Positions 23,308-32,159 of a stretch of DNA of 64,000 nucleotides are shown one piece after another (within the stretch, counting starts at the first letter, position 1; the number at the start of each line of letters is the position of its first letter). Location: contig JAWKIL010000005.1 of NCBI GenBank assembly GCA_041394285.1, forward strand, positions 248,001-312,000. Reading direction: 5' to 3'. Source of the stretch: CADEDH01 sp041394285 (GTDB lineage: Bacteria; Actinomycetota; Acidimicrobiia; Acidimicrobiales; SZUA-35). The translations under genes and the position numbers were made by a program. Below the pieces are notes generated by a model. The model had not been told where the DNA came from, did not search any database, and saw only the letters and a list, made by a program, of their open reading frames with translations.

Positions 23308-24738
23308 ATGTTCATCAATGGTGAGTGGGTCGATGCCATCGCCGGGGGCACGTTCGCCGTGACCAACCCGGCCACCGGGGAGGAGATCGGGCAGGTGCCC
23401 GACGGGGGGCCCGACGATGCCCGGGCCGCCATCGCCGCGGCCGACGCCGCCTTCGCCTCGTGGTCGGCCACCACCCCGTTCGAGCGGGCCGACGTGCTGT
23501 TGAAGGCGTGGCAGCTGATGAACCAGCGGGCCGACGACCTGGCCAAGCTGATGACCACCGAGCAGGGCAAGCCGCTGCGGGCCGCCCGCACCGAGGTCAC
23601 CTACGCCGCCGACTTCCTGCGCTGGTTCGCCGAGGAGGCCCGCCGCATCGGGGGCGAGTGGTTGCCGTCGGGCCGGGCCGACCAGCGGTTCCTCACCGTG
23701 CGCCAGCCGGTGGGGGTGGTGGCCATGGTGACGCCGTGGAACTACCCGATCTCCATGCTCACCCGGAAGATGGGGCCGGCCCTGGCCGCCGGGTGCACGC
23801 TGGTGCTCAAGCCGGCCGAGGCCACCCCCCTGTGCGCCAAGGCCGTGTTCGACATCTTCGTGGAGGCCGGGGTGCCGGCCGGCGTGATCAACCTTGTCAC
23901 GGCGCAGGACCCGAAGCCCATCGGCGACGTGTTCACCAGCGACCCCCGGGTCCGCAAGCTCACGTTCACCGGGTCGACCGCGGTGGGCAAGCTGCTGGCG
24001 GGCAAGGCGGCGGGCTCGCTCCAGCGGGTGTCGGTGGAGTTGGGCGGCCACGCCCCGTTCATCGTCTATCCCGACGCCGACGCCGAGAACGCGGCCAAGG
24101 GGGCGGCCGCCCTCAAGTTCCTCAACGCCGGGCAGGCCTGCATCAGCCCCAACCGGCTGTTCGTGCACGCCAGCCAGGCCGACGCCTTCGTCGGCACCCT
24201 CACCAAGCGGGTGGGGGCGCTGGTGACGGGCAACGGCATGGACGACGGCGTGGGCGTGGGGCCCCTCGTCAACGACCGGGCCGTGGCCAAGGTGGAGGCC
24301 CAGGTGGAAGACGCGGCGGCCAGGGGGGCGGGTGTGCCGGTGGGCGGCCACCGGCTCACCGACGGCGGGCTGGAGCGGGGCCACTTCTTCGCTCCCACCG
24401 TGCTCACCGGTGTCACGCCGGACATGGTGGTGTACCGGGAGGAGACGTTCGGCCCGGTGGCGCCGGTGGTGGTGTACGAGGACGTGGACGACGTGATCCG
24501 CATGGCCAACGACACCCCCTACGGGCTGGCCGCCTACGTGTACACCGAGAGCCTGAAGACGGCGCTGTCGGCCTTCGAGGCGCTGCGGTTCGCCATCATC
24601 GGGATCAACGACGTGAACCCGACGTCGGCCTCGATCCCGTTCGGGGGCATGGGCGACTCGGGTCTGGGGCGGGAGGGTGGCCACGAGGGACTCGACGAGT
24701 ACCTCGAGGTCAAGACGGCCGGGATCTCGCTCCGGTAG
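23308..24738 (+). CDS. NAD(P)+-dependent aldehyde dehydrogenase, succinate-semialdehyde type
   Basis: The 476-residue protein has the full aldehyde dehydrogenase pattern. This includes TPWNYPISMLTRKMGPALAA, the cofactor loop FTGSTAVGKLL, the general-base glutamate in VELGGHAPFIV, the nucleophilic cysteine in NAGQACISPNRL, EETFGPVAPV near the C-terminus, and PFGGMGDSGLGREGG. Length and motif wording are closest to succinate-semialdehyde or glutarate-semialdehyde dehydrogenases (GabD-like), but the exact substrate cannot be read from the sequence. It is divergent from the chemoreceptor gene and ends 10 nt before a lipoprotein gene. Confidence 0.9.
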   Translation: MFINGEWVDAIAGGTFAVTNPATGEEIGQVPDGGPDDARAAIAAADAAFASWSATTPFERADVLLKAWQLMNQRADDLAKLMTTEQGKPLRAARTEVTYAADFLRWFAEEARRIGGEWLPSGRADQRFLTVRQPVGVVAMVTPWNYPISMLTRKMGPALAAGCTLVLKPAEATPLCAKAVFDIFVEAGVPAGVINLVTAQDPKPIGDVFTSDPRVRKLTFTGSTAVGKLLAGKAAGSLQRVSVELGGHAPFIVYPDADAENAAKGAAALKFLNAGQACISPNRLFVHASQADAFVGTLTKRVGALVTGNGMDDGVGVGPLVNDRAVAKVEAQVEDAAARGAGVPVGGHRLTDGGLERGHFFAPTVLTGVTPDMVVYREETFGPVAPVVVYEDVDDVIRMANDTPYGLAAYVYTESLKTALSAFEALRFAIIGINDVNPTSASIPFGGMGDSGLGREGGHEGLDEYLEVKTAGISLR

Positions 24739-24741
24739 GGT
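24736..24741 (+). promoter_or_regulatory. putative -10 element (TAGGGT) overlapping a stop codon
   Basis: TAGGGT begins with the TAG stop of the aldehyde dehydrogenase and lies 7 nt before the GTG of the next gene. It could give the lipoprotein its own leaderless transcript. Confidence 0.38.
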
Positions 24742-24748
24742 CGCGGGC

Positions 24749-25288
24749 GTGCGCCTGCTCCTGTCGGCGGTGATCGTGGGCTGCGTTCTGTCCGGATGCA
24801 GCTCGGGGTCGGGCGTCGGGGTGCCGGTCGGCGACCTGCCGGCGGTCACGGGTGGTGGCGCCGACAGGATCGACCCGGCCGCCGAGGCGGCGGTGCGGGA
24901 CGTCCACACCCGGGTGATGACCGAGCTGTTCTCCCGGGACGAGCGGGTCGACGACCCCACCGACATCCTCGACCTGGCCGACGAGCTCACCACCGGCCCG
25001 CTCAAGGCCGACATCACCGAGAGCATCAACCGGCGCCTGCTGACGGGCTACAAGGCGGTGGGCCACGGGTACGAGTCGCACATCGTGTCGGTCGAGATCA
25101 CGGGCGACACCACGGCGAGCGTGGTCGACTGCTCGCTCGACACGAGGGCGTTCTACGACGCCAACGGCGCCCTGCTGGTGCCGGCCGACACCTTCTATCG
25201 ATTGCGCCAGTCGTCGCTCGTCCTGGTCGACGGCCGGTGGCTCGTGTCCGAGCTCCGCAGCACCGGCACCGGCCGCTGCGATCCGTAG
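24749..25288 (+). CDS. lipoprotein, paralogue A of a tandem pair
   Basis: The 179-residue product has a short lipoprotein signal with lipobox VLSGC (Cys near residue 17), then a compact alpha/beta domain. Conserved with the gene at 25592 are HTRVMTELF, DERV, ADELTTGPL, GYESHIVSVEI, VVDCSLD and LVDGRWLVSEL. The domain resembles small NTF2-like or Mce-associated accessory folds, but I cannot assign it. It would be anchored outside the membrane. It starts 10 nt after the aldehyde dehydrogenase stop and is followed by a 303-nt gap before its paralogue. Confidence 0.65.
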   Translation: MRLLLSAVIVGCVLSGCSSGSGVGVPVGDLPAVTGGGADRIDPAAEAAVRDVHTRVMTELFSRDERVDDPTDILDLADELTTGPLKADITESINRRLLTGYKAVGHGYESHIVSVEITGDTTASVVDCSLDTRAFYDANGALLVPADTFYRLRQSSLVLVDGRWLVSELRSTGTGRCDP

Positions 25289-25591
25289 CCCCGTTCTGTG
25301 TCACGTTTTCGCCGAATTCCGGCGGTTTCGCGACGTCAGTTGGTCAGCAAGACACGTTTTGCGCGTCGTCAGTTGCTTGTCTCGCGGCTGCCGGTCGACA
25401 GAAGTGGTGAGAATCCGAACGACATGGATGGACATCAAGCGCTAGGCGGCTAAGCTCCCTGGCCAGAGCCTCAGGGCTCGAGGGGCGACCACGGCCGGCG
25501 CGGCTCGGAAACCAGCGTCGGAATGCGTTCGTGATCGCCACGACTCAGGTCAACTGTTTCCCAAGAACCGGCCAACCAGACCCGAGAATCA
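25289..25591. other. 303-nt gap with hairpin and shared 18-nt motif
   Basis: No convincing gene is seen. The gap is less GC-rich than its surroundings. It contains an 18-nt stretch at 25293-25310 that recurs with 16/18 matches at 45116-45133 (minus strand), a small hairpin at 25310-25324, and two pairs of short direct repeats (CACGTTTT at 25302 and 25353, GTCAGTTG at 25335 and 25368). The promoter of the second lipoprotein presumably lies near its 3' end. Confidence 0.5.
25310..25324 (+). terminator. putative hairpin terminator after lipoprotein A
   Basis: CGCCG-aattc-CGGCG, 21 nt after the stop codon of the first lipoprotein, can form a 5-bp GC stem. It is followed by GTTTCG rather than a clear T-run. 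Confidence 0.35.
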
Positions 25592-26197
25592 GTGAGCAAT
25601 CCGATCCGAAACCGCATCCCGACCTTGGCCGCTGCGCTCATCCTCGCGTCCGCCGGCGTCGCCGCCTGCTCCAGCTCAGGAGGCAGCACCAGCGACGGCA
25701 CCACCGACTCCGCCGCCCCCACCACCGAAGCCGTCGCCCCCACCACATCCACCTCAACCACCGACGCCCCCACCAGCTCCACCACCGTCGAAGACGCCAT
25801 CCGCGCCGCCCACACCCGAGTGATGACGGAGCTCTTCGCCCGCGACGAGCGCGTGACCGGCCCCGAGGCGATCTTGCCATTGGCCGAGGAGCTGACCACC
25901 GGCCCTCTGTTGAGACGCATCCAGGACGATGTCATCGAGTCGAGCCAGAGCGGTGAGCGAACCGCTGGCCCAGGCTATGAGTCCCACATCGTTCGTGTGA
26001 CGATGCTGGCCCAGGACAAGGCGCGAGTCGTTGATTGCTCGTTGGGTCGAGGCGAACGCTATGCGGCGGACGGGACCCTGCTAATTGCTGCTGATGACCA
26101 CTACAAGCTGCGCGAAAGCGCAATGGTGCTGGTCGACGGCAGATGGCTCGCAAGCGATATTTTCAGCGGCGGCGACGAACAGTGCGAGCCGTCGTGA
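25592..26197 (+). CDS. lipoprotein, paralogue B of a tandem pair
   Basis: The 201-residue product has a signal peptide with lipobox GVAAC (Cys near residue 26) and a Ser/Thr/Ala-rich linker. Its domain is clearly homologous to the preceding lipoprotein (HTRVMTELFARDERV, AEELTTGPL, GYESHIVRV, VVDCSLG, LVDGRWLASDIF). The GTG start has no strong ribosome-binding site. The stop overlaps the start of the next secreted protein by 4 nt (GTGA), tying it to the Tad pilus locus. The paralogue upstream lacks the long linker, so the two copies have diverged mainly at the N-terminus. Confidence 0.68.
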   Translation: MSNPIRNRIPTLAAALILASAGVAACSSSGGSTSDGTTDSAAPTTEAVAPTTSTSTTDAPTSSTTVEDAIRAAHTRVMTELFARDERVTGPEAILPLAEELTTGPLLRRIQDDVIESSQSGERTAGPGYESHIVRVTMLAQDKARVVDCSLGRGERYAADGTLLIAADDHYKLRESAMVLVDGRWLASDIFSGGDEQCEPS

Positions 26198-27132
26198 GCA
26201 GAATGCGAGCCGCCGGAGCCGGAGCACTGCTGGCAGTCGCCTCACTGTGCGTTCAGGATGCGGCGCTCGCTGACGCCATCGACCAGACGAAGACGAACAC
26301 CCTCGTGAGCGCAGGCCAGACCGAGAGTGGGGCCTTCGTCGATCTGGAAGGGTCGATGGCGGGGCGGCAGGTGACGGGGCCCGGGGCGCCGGCGTGGTTG
26401 CGGGCGTGCTCGTGGCGGACGTGGTCGGTGGAGGAGAAGGACGCCTACTTCGCCCAGTTTTCGGTCGGCGTCGGTTCCCCCAGCCCGGGGGTGGATGGCG
26501 AAGAGCAGTGGGGCGTCGTGTTCTGCCATCCCGGCGTGGAGGAGGCGGTGGGCCTCAACCCGGCTCTCCTCACCACCGGCGTGCTGTCCACCTGGCCCCT
26601 GGTCGACGGGCTCCCCCAGGTGGTGCTCGACTACCTCATCGCCCTGGGCTACGCCTCGGTCGACATCCCGGTGCAGGTGGGCGACGCCGCCCCCTTCGGC
26701 GACGACGACACCCCGCTCATCACCCAGTTGCCAACGTTTTTGTGGGTGGACCCGGCGGTGTGGCAGCCCCGCTCGGCCACCACGCCCTCCGTGTTCGGGG
26801 TCACGGCCACCGTCACCGCCACCCCCAGCCGCGTCGTGTTCGACAACAGCGCCGGCGACCAGGTCGACTGCGGTGCCAACCTCGGCCCGCCCTACGACTT
26901 CGGCCGCTCCGACGACGACCAGCACTCCGAGTGCACCCTCACCTTCCGCCACACCAGCGCCGTCGACGACTGGACGCTGTCGTCCACCATCTGGTGGACC
27001 GTCACCTATGCCTGCTCCTCCGACTGCGGCTCCGGCACCCTTCCGCCGTTCGTGGTCCGCAACACCCGACCGGTCCGGGTGGCCGAGCTGCAGGCCGTCC
27101 TCCTTCCCCCTCCCGTCGCCGCCGCCAACTGA
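26194..27132 (+). CDS. secreted protein at the head of the Tad pilus locus
   Basis: The 312-residue product has a signal peptide (AGAGALLAVASL, cleavage probably after ALA near residue 27) and a beta-rich mature part with several cysteines (RACSWRTW, VFCHPGV, VDCGANL, SECTL, YACSSDCGSG). These suggest disulfides outside the cell. It is translationally coupled (GTGA) to the lipoprotein before it and lies 54 nt before cpaB. Position suggests a pilus-associated or exported accessory protein. I do not recognise the family, and no enzymatic motif is visible. Confidence 0.6.
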   Translation: MSRMRAAGAGALLAVASLCVQDAALADAIDQTKTNTLVSAGQTESGAFVDLEGSMAGRQVTGPGAPAWLRACSWRTWSVEEKDAYFAQFSVGVGSPSPGVDGEEQWGVVFCHPGVEEAVGLNPALLTTGVLSTWPLVDGLPQVVLDYLIALGYASVDIPVQVGDAAPFGDDDTPLITQLPTFLWVDPAVWQPRSATTPSVFGVTATVTATPSRVVFDNSAGDQVDCGANLGPPYDFGRSDDDQHSECTLTFRHTSAVDDWTLSSTIWWTVTYACSSDCGSGTLPPFVVRNTRPVRVAELQAVLLPPPVAAAN

Positions 27133-27186
27133 CCCGACCCGACCCGACGCCCACCGACGATCCGACCTGAGCACCGAGGCTCCGCC

Positions 27187-27879
27187 ATGGCCGCCCCCAC
27201 CCTCACACCACCGCCATCCGTGCGCCGCCCGGCCACCCCGGCCACCCCACCCGGGGTGACCCGCGGCCCGGCCCGCACCCGGCGCCTGCCCTGGATCGCC
27301 CTCGGCCTCCTGCTCACCGCCGGCGCCGTGATCGCCTTCGCCCTGTTCACCATCACCCAGTCGTCCCGCACCCTGGCCTGGGTCACCGCCACCGACGTGG
27401 CCGCCGGCGCCACCATCGAGCGGGCCGACCTCGAGCTGGTAGCGGTGGGCGCCGACGACGGGGTCCGCCTCGTCACCCGGGGCCAGGAAGACGTGATCCT
27501 CGGCTCCGTGGCCCGGGGCCCCATCCCGGCCGGCACCCTGCTCTCGCCGGCCCTCGTGGTCCCGCCCGGTCAGAGCGTCCCCACCGGATTCGCCGTGGTC
27601 GGCGCCCGTCTGGAGCCGGGCCAGTTCCCCAGCAACACCCTGGCCGCCGGCGACACCGTGCAGCTCCTGGCCACCGTGCCCGCAGCCGGCCCCCAGGCCT
27701 CGCTCGACGAGGCGGGCGACCTCGGCCCGGCCACCGTGTGGGCCGTCGACACCGCCACCGGTTCCTCCACCGGCAGCCTGTTCGTGTCCCTCCTGGTCCC
27801 CGCCGACCAGTCCCGCCTGGTGGCCAACGCCGCCGAGCTCGACCGCCTCCGCCTCGCCCTGGTGACCAGCGATGGCTGA
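27187..27879 (+). CDS. CpaB-like Flp pilus assembly protein with SAF domain
   Basis: The 230-residue protein has a Pro-rich cytoplasmic N-terminus and one membrane helix (LPWIALGLLLTAGAVIAFAL). It then has a SAF domain beginning VTATDVAAGATIERADLELV, with the typical second strand set (ILGSVARGPIPAGTLLSPAL). CpaB/RcpC proteins contribute to Flp pilus assembly at the envelope. The length matches actinobacterial versions. Its stop overlaps the start of the TadA ATPase gene by 8 nt. Confidence 0.8.
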   Translation: MAAPTLTPPPSVRRPATPATPPGVTRGPARTRRLPWIALGLLLTAGAVIAFALFTITQSSRTLAWVTATDVAAGATIERADLELVAVGADDGVRLVTRGQEDVILGSVARGPIPAGTLLSPALVVPPGQSVPTGFAVVGARLEPGQFPSNTLAAGDTVQLLATVPAAGPQASLDEAGDLGPATVWAVDTATGSSTGSLFVSLLVPADQSRLVANAAELDRLRLALVTSDG

Positions 27880-29200
27880 CCTCCGCCCGGTGATCGCCGC
27901 CGTGCGGGCCGACGTGGCCCGCCAGGTGTCGGACTGGGAGGTGGCCCAGTCGGCCGAGCGCGGCTTCGCCCCGTCCAAGGAGGAGACGGCGGTGTGGGGC
28001 GAGGCGGCCATCGTCGGTGCGGTGGAAGCCGCCGCCCGCCGGGAGCTGGCCGCCGGCCGGGCCCCGCTGAGCGAGGCCGACGAGGACGCCGTGATCGATG
28101 CCGTCCGCTCGTGGGTCTTCGGCCACGGCCGCCTCGACTCCCTCCTGGCCGACGACCGCATCGAGAACATCCTGGCCAACGGGCACGACAACGTGACCCT
28201 GTCGCTGGTGGGGGGCGAGCGGGTGGCGGGCCCGGCCCTGGCCGACTCCGAGGAGGAGTTCGAACAGCTCATCCGGCGCTGGGCCGCCACCGAAGGCAAG
28301 ACGGAGCGCCGGTTCGACGACGCCCAGCCCTACCTCGATCTCCGCCTGCCCGACGGCTCCCGGCTGCATGCCATCAAGGGCGTCACGTCCCGGCTGTGCG
28401 TGTCGATCCGCAAGCACCGCCACCTCCGCGTCACGCTGCAGCAGCTGGTGGACCTGGGCACGCTCGACGCCGAGCTGGCCGCCGTGCTGTCGGCCGCCGT
28501 CCGCCCACCGCTGCCGTGCTCGGTGTTGATCGCCGGCGGCACCGACACCGGCAAGACCACCTTCGCCCGGGCCCTGATCAACGAGATCCCGGCCACCGAG
28601 CGTCTGATCGTGATCGAGGACAACGCCGAGCTGGGCCTCGAGCTCGACCCCGCCCGCCGACCTCACGTGGTTGAGATGGAGGTCCGCCAGCCCAACCTCG
28701 AAGGCAAGGGCGGCATCGGCATGGACGTGCTCGGCCGCCAGGCCCTCCGCATGCGGCCCGACCGCCTGATCATCGGCGAGTGCCGGAGCGGCCACGAGGT
28801 CCGCACGATGCTGGAGGCGATGAACTCGGGCCACGAGGGCTCGCTCACCACGATCCACGCCGACTCGTCCCGCTCCGCTCTCACCAAGATGCAGACCTAC
28901 GCCCTCACTGGCGACGACGCCCTGTCGATGGAGGCGTCGGCCCACCTCATCCAGCTCGTGCTGCACCTCGTGGTCCACCTGACCAAGGCCCCCGACGGCC
29001 GCCGGATCGTCACCTCGGTGCGGGAGATCACCGGCGCCCGCGACGGCCAGGTGCACACCAACGAGGTCTACACCTCGCCCGACCCGTTCACGCCGGCGGT
29101 GGCCACGGCCGCCGGCTTCACCCCTCGGCTCCTGCACCGCCTCTCGGCGGCCACCCCGGCCGGGGTCGGATCGCCGACGGTCAGCGGAGGGTGGGGATGA
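27872..29200 (+). CDS. tadA: TadA/CpaF-type secretion ATPase
   Basis: The 442-residue ATPase has the N-terminal region typical of CpaF (ILANGHDNVTL, DLRLPDGSRLHAI, SIRKHRHL) and the Walker A loop IAGGTDTGKTTFA. The Asp box VIEDNAELGLEL, Walker B RPDRLIIGECR and the His box GSLTTIHADSSRSAL also follow. The more usual loop is GGTGSGKTT; here an aspartate replaces the fourth residue, but the GxxxxGKT pattern holds. It hydrolyses ATP in the cytoplasm to drive Flp pilin export. It overlaps the genes on both sides (8 nt with cpaB, 4 nt with tadB). Confidence 0.9.
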   Translation: MADLRPVIAAVRADVARQVSDWEVAQSAERGFAPSKEETAVWGEAAIVGAVEAAARRELAAGRAPLSEADEDAVIDAVRSWVFGHGRLDSLLADDRIENILANGHDNVTLSLVGGERVAGPALADSEEEFEQLIRRWAATEGKTERRFDDAQPYLDLRLPDGSRLHAIKGVTSRLCVSIRKHRHLRVTLQQLVDLGTLDAELAAVLSAAVRPPLPCSVLIAGGTDTGKTTFARALINEIPATERLIVIEDNAELGLELDPARRPHVVEMEVRQPNLEGKGGIGMDVLGRQALRMRPDRLIIGECRSGHEVRTMLEAMNSGHEGSLTTIHADSSRSALTKMQTYALTGDDALSMEASAHLIQLVLHLVVHLTKAPDGRRIVTSVREITGARDGQVHTNEVYTSPDPFTPAVATAAGFTPRLLHRLSAATPAGVGSPTVSGGWG

Positions 29201-30087
29201 ACCTCCTGGTGGCGGTGCTGTGCGGGGTGGTGGCCGGCGGGGGCCTGTTGCTGGCCACCGTCGGGCTGTACGGCACCGAGGTCCGCCTCCCGGGCGACGA
29301 GCCCCCGGCGCCTCTGGGCCCGCAGGGTGCCCTGCGCGACCGCGCCGCCACCCTCGAACGGGGGCGGCTCCGCCTGGCGCTGGCCCTGGTGGGCGGGATC
29401 GCCACCTGGCTCGTCACCGGATGGCCGGTGGGGATCCTGCTGGCCGTGCTGGTCGGGGCGGTGGCCCCCACGCTGGTGGGGGCGAAGGCTCGCCGCCAGG
29501 CCGTGATCGATCGCACCGAGGCCATCGCCGGCTGGGCCGAGCAGTTGCGGGACACGATCGCCGCCGCCGCCGGCCTGCAGGAGGCGGTGGCGGTGACGGC
29601 CCGGGTGGCCCCGGCCCCGATCCGCCCGGCGGTGGCCGACCTGGCCGCCGGCATGCGCCGCAACAGCCTGGCCGGCGAGCTGCACCGGTTCTCGGCCCGC
29701 CTCGACGATCCCATCGGCGACCAGGTGGCCGCCGCCCTCCTGCTGGCCGCCGAACGCCGGGGTGACGACCTCACCCGCCTGCTCGACGACCTGGCCGACG
29801 GGGCCCGGGCCGATGCCACCATGCGCATCCGCACCGAGACGTCCCGGGCCCAGACCTACAACGACGCCAAGGTCGTCACCCTCGTGGTGGTGGCCATGTT
29901 CGGGTTCATGTTGATGGTCAACCGCTCCTACCTCGACGCCTTCGACACCTGGACCGGCCAGGCCGTGCTGGCCGTGATCGGTGCGCTGTGGCTGGCCGCC
30001 CTGTACGGGATCACGGTGCTGTCGCAGGTGGCCCGCCCTCCCCGCCTGCTCACCGTGGAGGAGCGCCGGGACGGGGGGACCCGCTGA
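29197..30087 (+). CDS. tadB: TadB-like pilus platform protein (type II secretion F family)
   Basis: The 296-residue inner-membrane protein has membrane helices near residues 2-22 and 65-95, a cytoplasmic helical domain (AWAEQLRDTIAAAAGLQEAV, then MRRNSLAGELHRFSARLDDP), and C-terminal helices (VVTLVVVAMFGFMLMV and LAVIGALWLAALYG). This is the T2SF/TadB topology. It partners TadA and TadC in the pilus assembly platform. The ATG overlaps the tadA stop (ATGA). The short C-terminal tail RPPRLLTVEERRDGG is common in actinobacterial TadB. Confidence 0.82.
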   Translation: MNLLVAVLCGVVAGGGLLLATVGLYGTEVRLPGDEPPAPLGPQGALRDRAATLERGRLRLALALVGGIATWLVTGWPVGILLAVLVGAVAPTLVGAKARRQAVIDRTEAIAGWAEQLRDTIAAAAGLQEAVAVTARVAPAPIRPAVADLAAGMRRNSLAGELHRFSARLDDPIGDQVAAALLLAAERRGDDLTRLLDDLADGARADATMRIRTETSRAQTYNDAKVVTLVVVAMFGFMLMVNRSYLDAFDTWTGQAVLAVIGALWLAALYGITVLSQVARPPRLLTVEERRDGGTR

Positions 30088-31001
30088 TGCTGGTTCCGGT
30101 GGCGTGCGGCCTGGTGCTCGGCCTCGGCCTGTGGTGCCTGCTCCGGGCGTTCCTGGTGCCGGCCACCCCGCTCGATCGGGCCCTGGCCGCGCTGGCCCAA
30201 CCCCGGACTCCGACCTCCGGCGCCCCGGCCGGTGGTGGGCCCGGCGGCGGGGTGGGTGCCGTCGACGATCTGGCCGGCCGGTTCGGGGCCTGGATCATGG
30301 CCGTCACCGGCACCGATCTCCACGGCCTGGCCGCCGATCTGGCCGTGCTCGACCGCACCCAGGAGCACCATCTGGTGCAGCGGATGCGCACCGCCCTGCT
30401 CTACGGCGCCTTCCCCCTCATGGTGTGGGCCTTCACCCGGCTCGGGGCCGGGATCGACCCAGCCCATCCGGCCCTGATCCTGGCGGCGGCGCTGGCGGCC
30501 GGCGTACTCGGCTGGTTCGTGACCGACGCCCAGGTGCGGAGCCGGGCCCGGCACCGGCGGCGGGAGTTCGACGGTGCCCTCGTCACGTACGTGTCACTGG
30601 TGGCGGTGCTGCTGGCCGGTGGCGCCGGGATCCAGCAGGCCCTCACCGATGCCGTCGACACCGGCCGGGGCTGGGCCTTCCTCGTGCTGCGCCGGGCTCT
30701 CACCGATGCCCGCATCCGGGGCGTGTCGCCGTGGGAGGCGTTCGACGAGCACGGCACCCGGTTGGGGCTCACCTCCCTGGTCGACCTGGCCGCCACCATG
30801 GAGCTGGGCGGCACATCGGGGGCCCACGTGCGGGAGAGCCTGATCACCAAGGCCAAGGCCCTGCGCACCCATCAGCTGGCGGCGCTGGAGCGGGAGGCGG
30901 CCGGCCGGACCTCGGCCATGGTCGGCCCCACCGGCCTGATGTTGGCCGGCTTCGTGATCCTGCTGATCTACCCCGCCTTCCAGGCCATCTTGAACCTCTG
31001 A
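30087..31001 (+). CDS. tadC: TadC-like pilus platform protein (type II secretion F family)
   Basis: The 304-residue protein starts with a membrane helix (LVPVACGLVLGLGLWCLLRA) and has a Gly/Pro-rich cytoplasmic loop. It has further helices around residues 108-145, a T2SF domain (LVTYVSLVAVLLAGGAGIQQ, then SPWEAFDEHGTRLGLTSLVD) and a C-terminal helix (GPTGLMLAGFVILLIYPAF). It follows tadB with a TGATG junction, so the two platform proteins are made together. The pilin gene comes next. Confidence 0.8.
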   Translation: MLVPVACGLVLGLGLWCLLRAFLVPATPLDRALAALAQPRTPTSGAPAGGGPGGGVGAVDDLAGRFGAWIMAVTGTDLHGLAADLAVLDRTQEHHLVQRMRTALLYGAFPLMVWAFTRLGAGIDPAHPALILAAALAAGVLGWFVTDAQVRSRARHRRREFDGALVTYVSLVAVLLAGGAGIQQALTDAVDTGRGWAFLVLRRALTDARIRGVSPWEAFDEHGTRLGLTSLVDLAATMELGGTSGAHVRESLITKAKALRTHQLAALEREAAGRTSAMVGPTGLMLAGFVILLIYPAFQAILNL

Positions 31002-31015
31002 CCCCAAGGAGCACC

Positions 31016-31258
31016 GTGAGCGCCATCGACGAGATCCACCGGACCACCGTGGTGGCCCACGCCGCCGCCACCCTCGCCATCGGCGACACCCGGCGGGCCC
31101 TGGCCGAGCGGGTCCGCCGCCTCGACCCGGCCGACGAGCGGGGCGACGTGGAGGCCCGCACCGTCACCATCGCCGTGATGGTGGCCCTCGCCCTGGCCGT
31201 GGGCGTGATCATCACCGCCAAGGTGACGAACAAGGCCAACGGCATCTCGCTCGAATGA
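31016..31258 (+). CDS. Flp-type pilin, small
   Basis: The 80-residue product has a cytoplasmic N-terminal extension of about 45 residues and then a single hydrophobic segment (ARTVTIAVMVALALAVGVII) followed by TAKVTNKANGIS. The GDVEARTV transition resembles the processing region of actinobacterial Flp-like pilins. Which residue is cut is uncertain, because the G/E pattern of classical prepilins is blurred, and no prepilin peptidase gene is nearby. AAGGAG precedes the GTG start. It overlaps the first TadE gene by 4 nt (ATGA). Confidence 0.72.
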   Translation: MSAIDEIHRTTVVAHAAATLAIGDTRRALAERVRRLDPADERGDVEARTVTIAVMVALALAVGVIITAKVTNKANGISLE

Positions 31259-31671
31259 GCCCGTCTCCCGAACGGGCCCGTGAACGGGCCCGTGAACGGG
31301 GCGATGTCGCCCCCACCGTCATCCTCACTTCCCTCACCGTGTTCCTCGTGATGTTCGTGATCCAGATCGGCCTCTACTTCCACGCCCGGACCGTGCTGAA
31401 CGCCGCCGCCGAGGACGGGGCCCGGGCGGCCCAGGTGCGGGGCGGGGAGGCGGCCGACGGCGAGGCCACGATCGACCAGATCCTGGCCGGCTCACCCACC
31501 CTGCTGGCCGAGCCCACCCGCCGGGTCAGCGTGAGCGCCGACACAGTGACGGTGGAGTTGACGGCCCGCGTGCCGTCGCTGGTGCCGTTCTGGTCGGGCA
31601 CGGTCACGGCCCGCTCGTCGGGCCCGGTCGAGCGCTTCCGGCCGGAGCCGGAACGGGGCGGCACGCCGTGA
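31255..31671 (+). CDS. TadE-like pilus protein 1
   Basis: The 138-residue product has a short cytoplasmic N-terminus with a repeated arginine motif (RARERARERG, from a tandem GAACGGGCCCGT in the DNA) and one membrane helix (VILTSLTVFLVMFVIQIGLY). The TadE signature follows: FHARTVLNAAAEDGARAAQV. TadE proteins are pseudopilin-like minor components processed with the pilin. It overlaps neighbours by 4 nt on both sides, deep inside the Tad operon. Confidence 0.78.
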   Translation: MSPSPERARERARERGDVAPTVILTSLTVFLVMFVIQIGLYFHARTVLNAAAEDGARAAQVRGGEAADGEATIDQILAGSPTLLAEPTRRVSVSADTVTVELTARVPSLVPFWSGTVTARSSGPVERFRPEPERGGTP

Positions 31672-32099
31672 CCGGGGGGCGCCTCCGGGCCGAGCGGCGG
31701 GGGGAACGGGGCACGGCCTCGGCCGAGCTGGTGGTGCTGGTGATCCCGATCATGGTGCTCGTCGGTTTCGCCGTGTTCGTCGGCCGCTACAGCGCCACCA
31801 ATCAGGAGGTGTCGTCGGCGGCGCGCGACGCGGCCCGGGCCGCCGCCGTGCTCGGCGCGCCGGCCGCCGCCCAGGCGGCGGGGGAGGCGGCGGCCGAGGA
31901 GTCGCTCACCGGTCGGAGCGTGTCGTGCACCGTGCTCACCACCCGGATCGACACCGGCCAGCTCCGCCCCGGGGGCCAGGTGACGGCCGAGGTGGCGTGT
32001 GAGATCGGACTGGCCGACATCGCCGGGTTCGGCCTGCCCGGCAGCCGAACTGGCCACCGCCACCGCCGTGGTCGACACCCTTACCGGGGCGGCGAGTGA
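31668..32099 (+). CDS. TadE-like pilus protein 2, C-terminus disturbed by compensating frameshifts
   Basis: The 143-residue product has the TadE hallmark ERGTASAELVVLVIPIMVLV and SSAARDAARAAA. The end reads PGSRTGHRHRRGRHPYRGGE, which is unlike TadE. Reading +1 from about 32049 gives LATATAVVDT and returning at 32082 gives YRGGE, together matching the usual PGSRTL-ATATAVVDTYRG ending. Two nearby compensating indels, real or from sequencing, best explain this. The stop at 32097-32099 overlaps a GTG (32096) that is a plausible true start for the next gene. Function: pseudopilin-like minor pilus component. Confidence 0.7.
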   Translation: MTGGRLRAERRGERGTASAELVVLVIPIMVLVGFAVFVGRYSATNQEVSSAARDAARAAAVLGAPAAAQAAGEAAAEESLTGRSVSCTVLTTRIDTGQLRPGGQVTAEVACEIGLADIAGFGLPGSRTGHRHRRGRHPYRGGE

Positions 32100-32159
32100 C
32101 GGCCTGTCGACGCCGCCCGGAGCGGAGCGAACCGGACCGGGGCCAGCGAGCGGGGCTCG

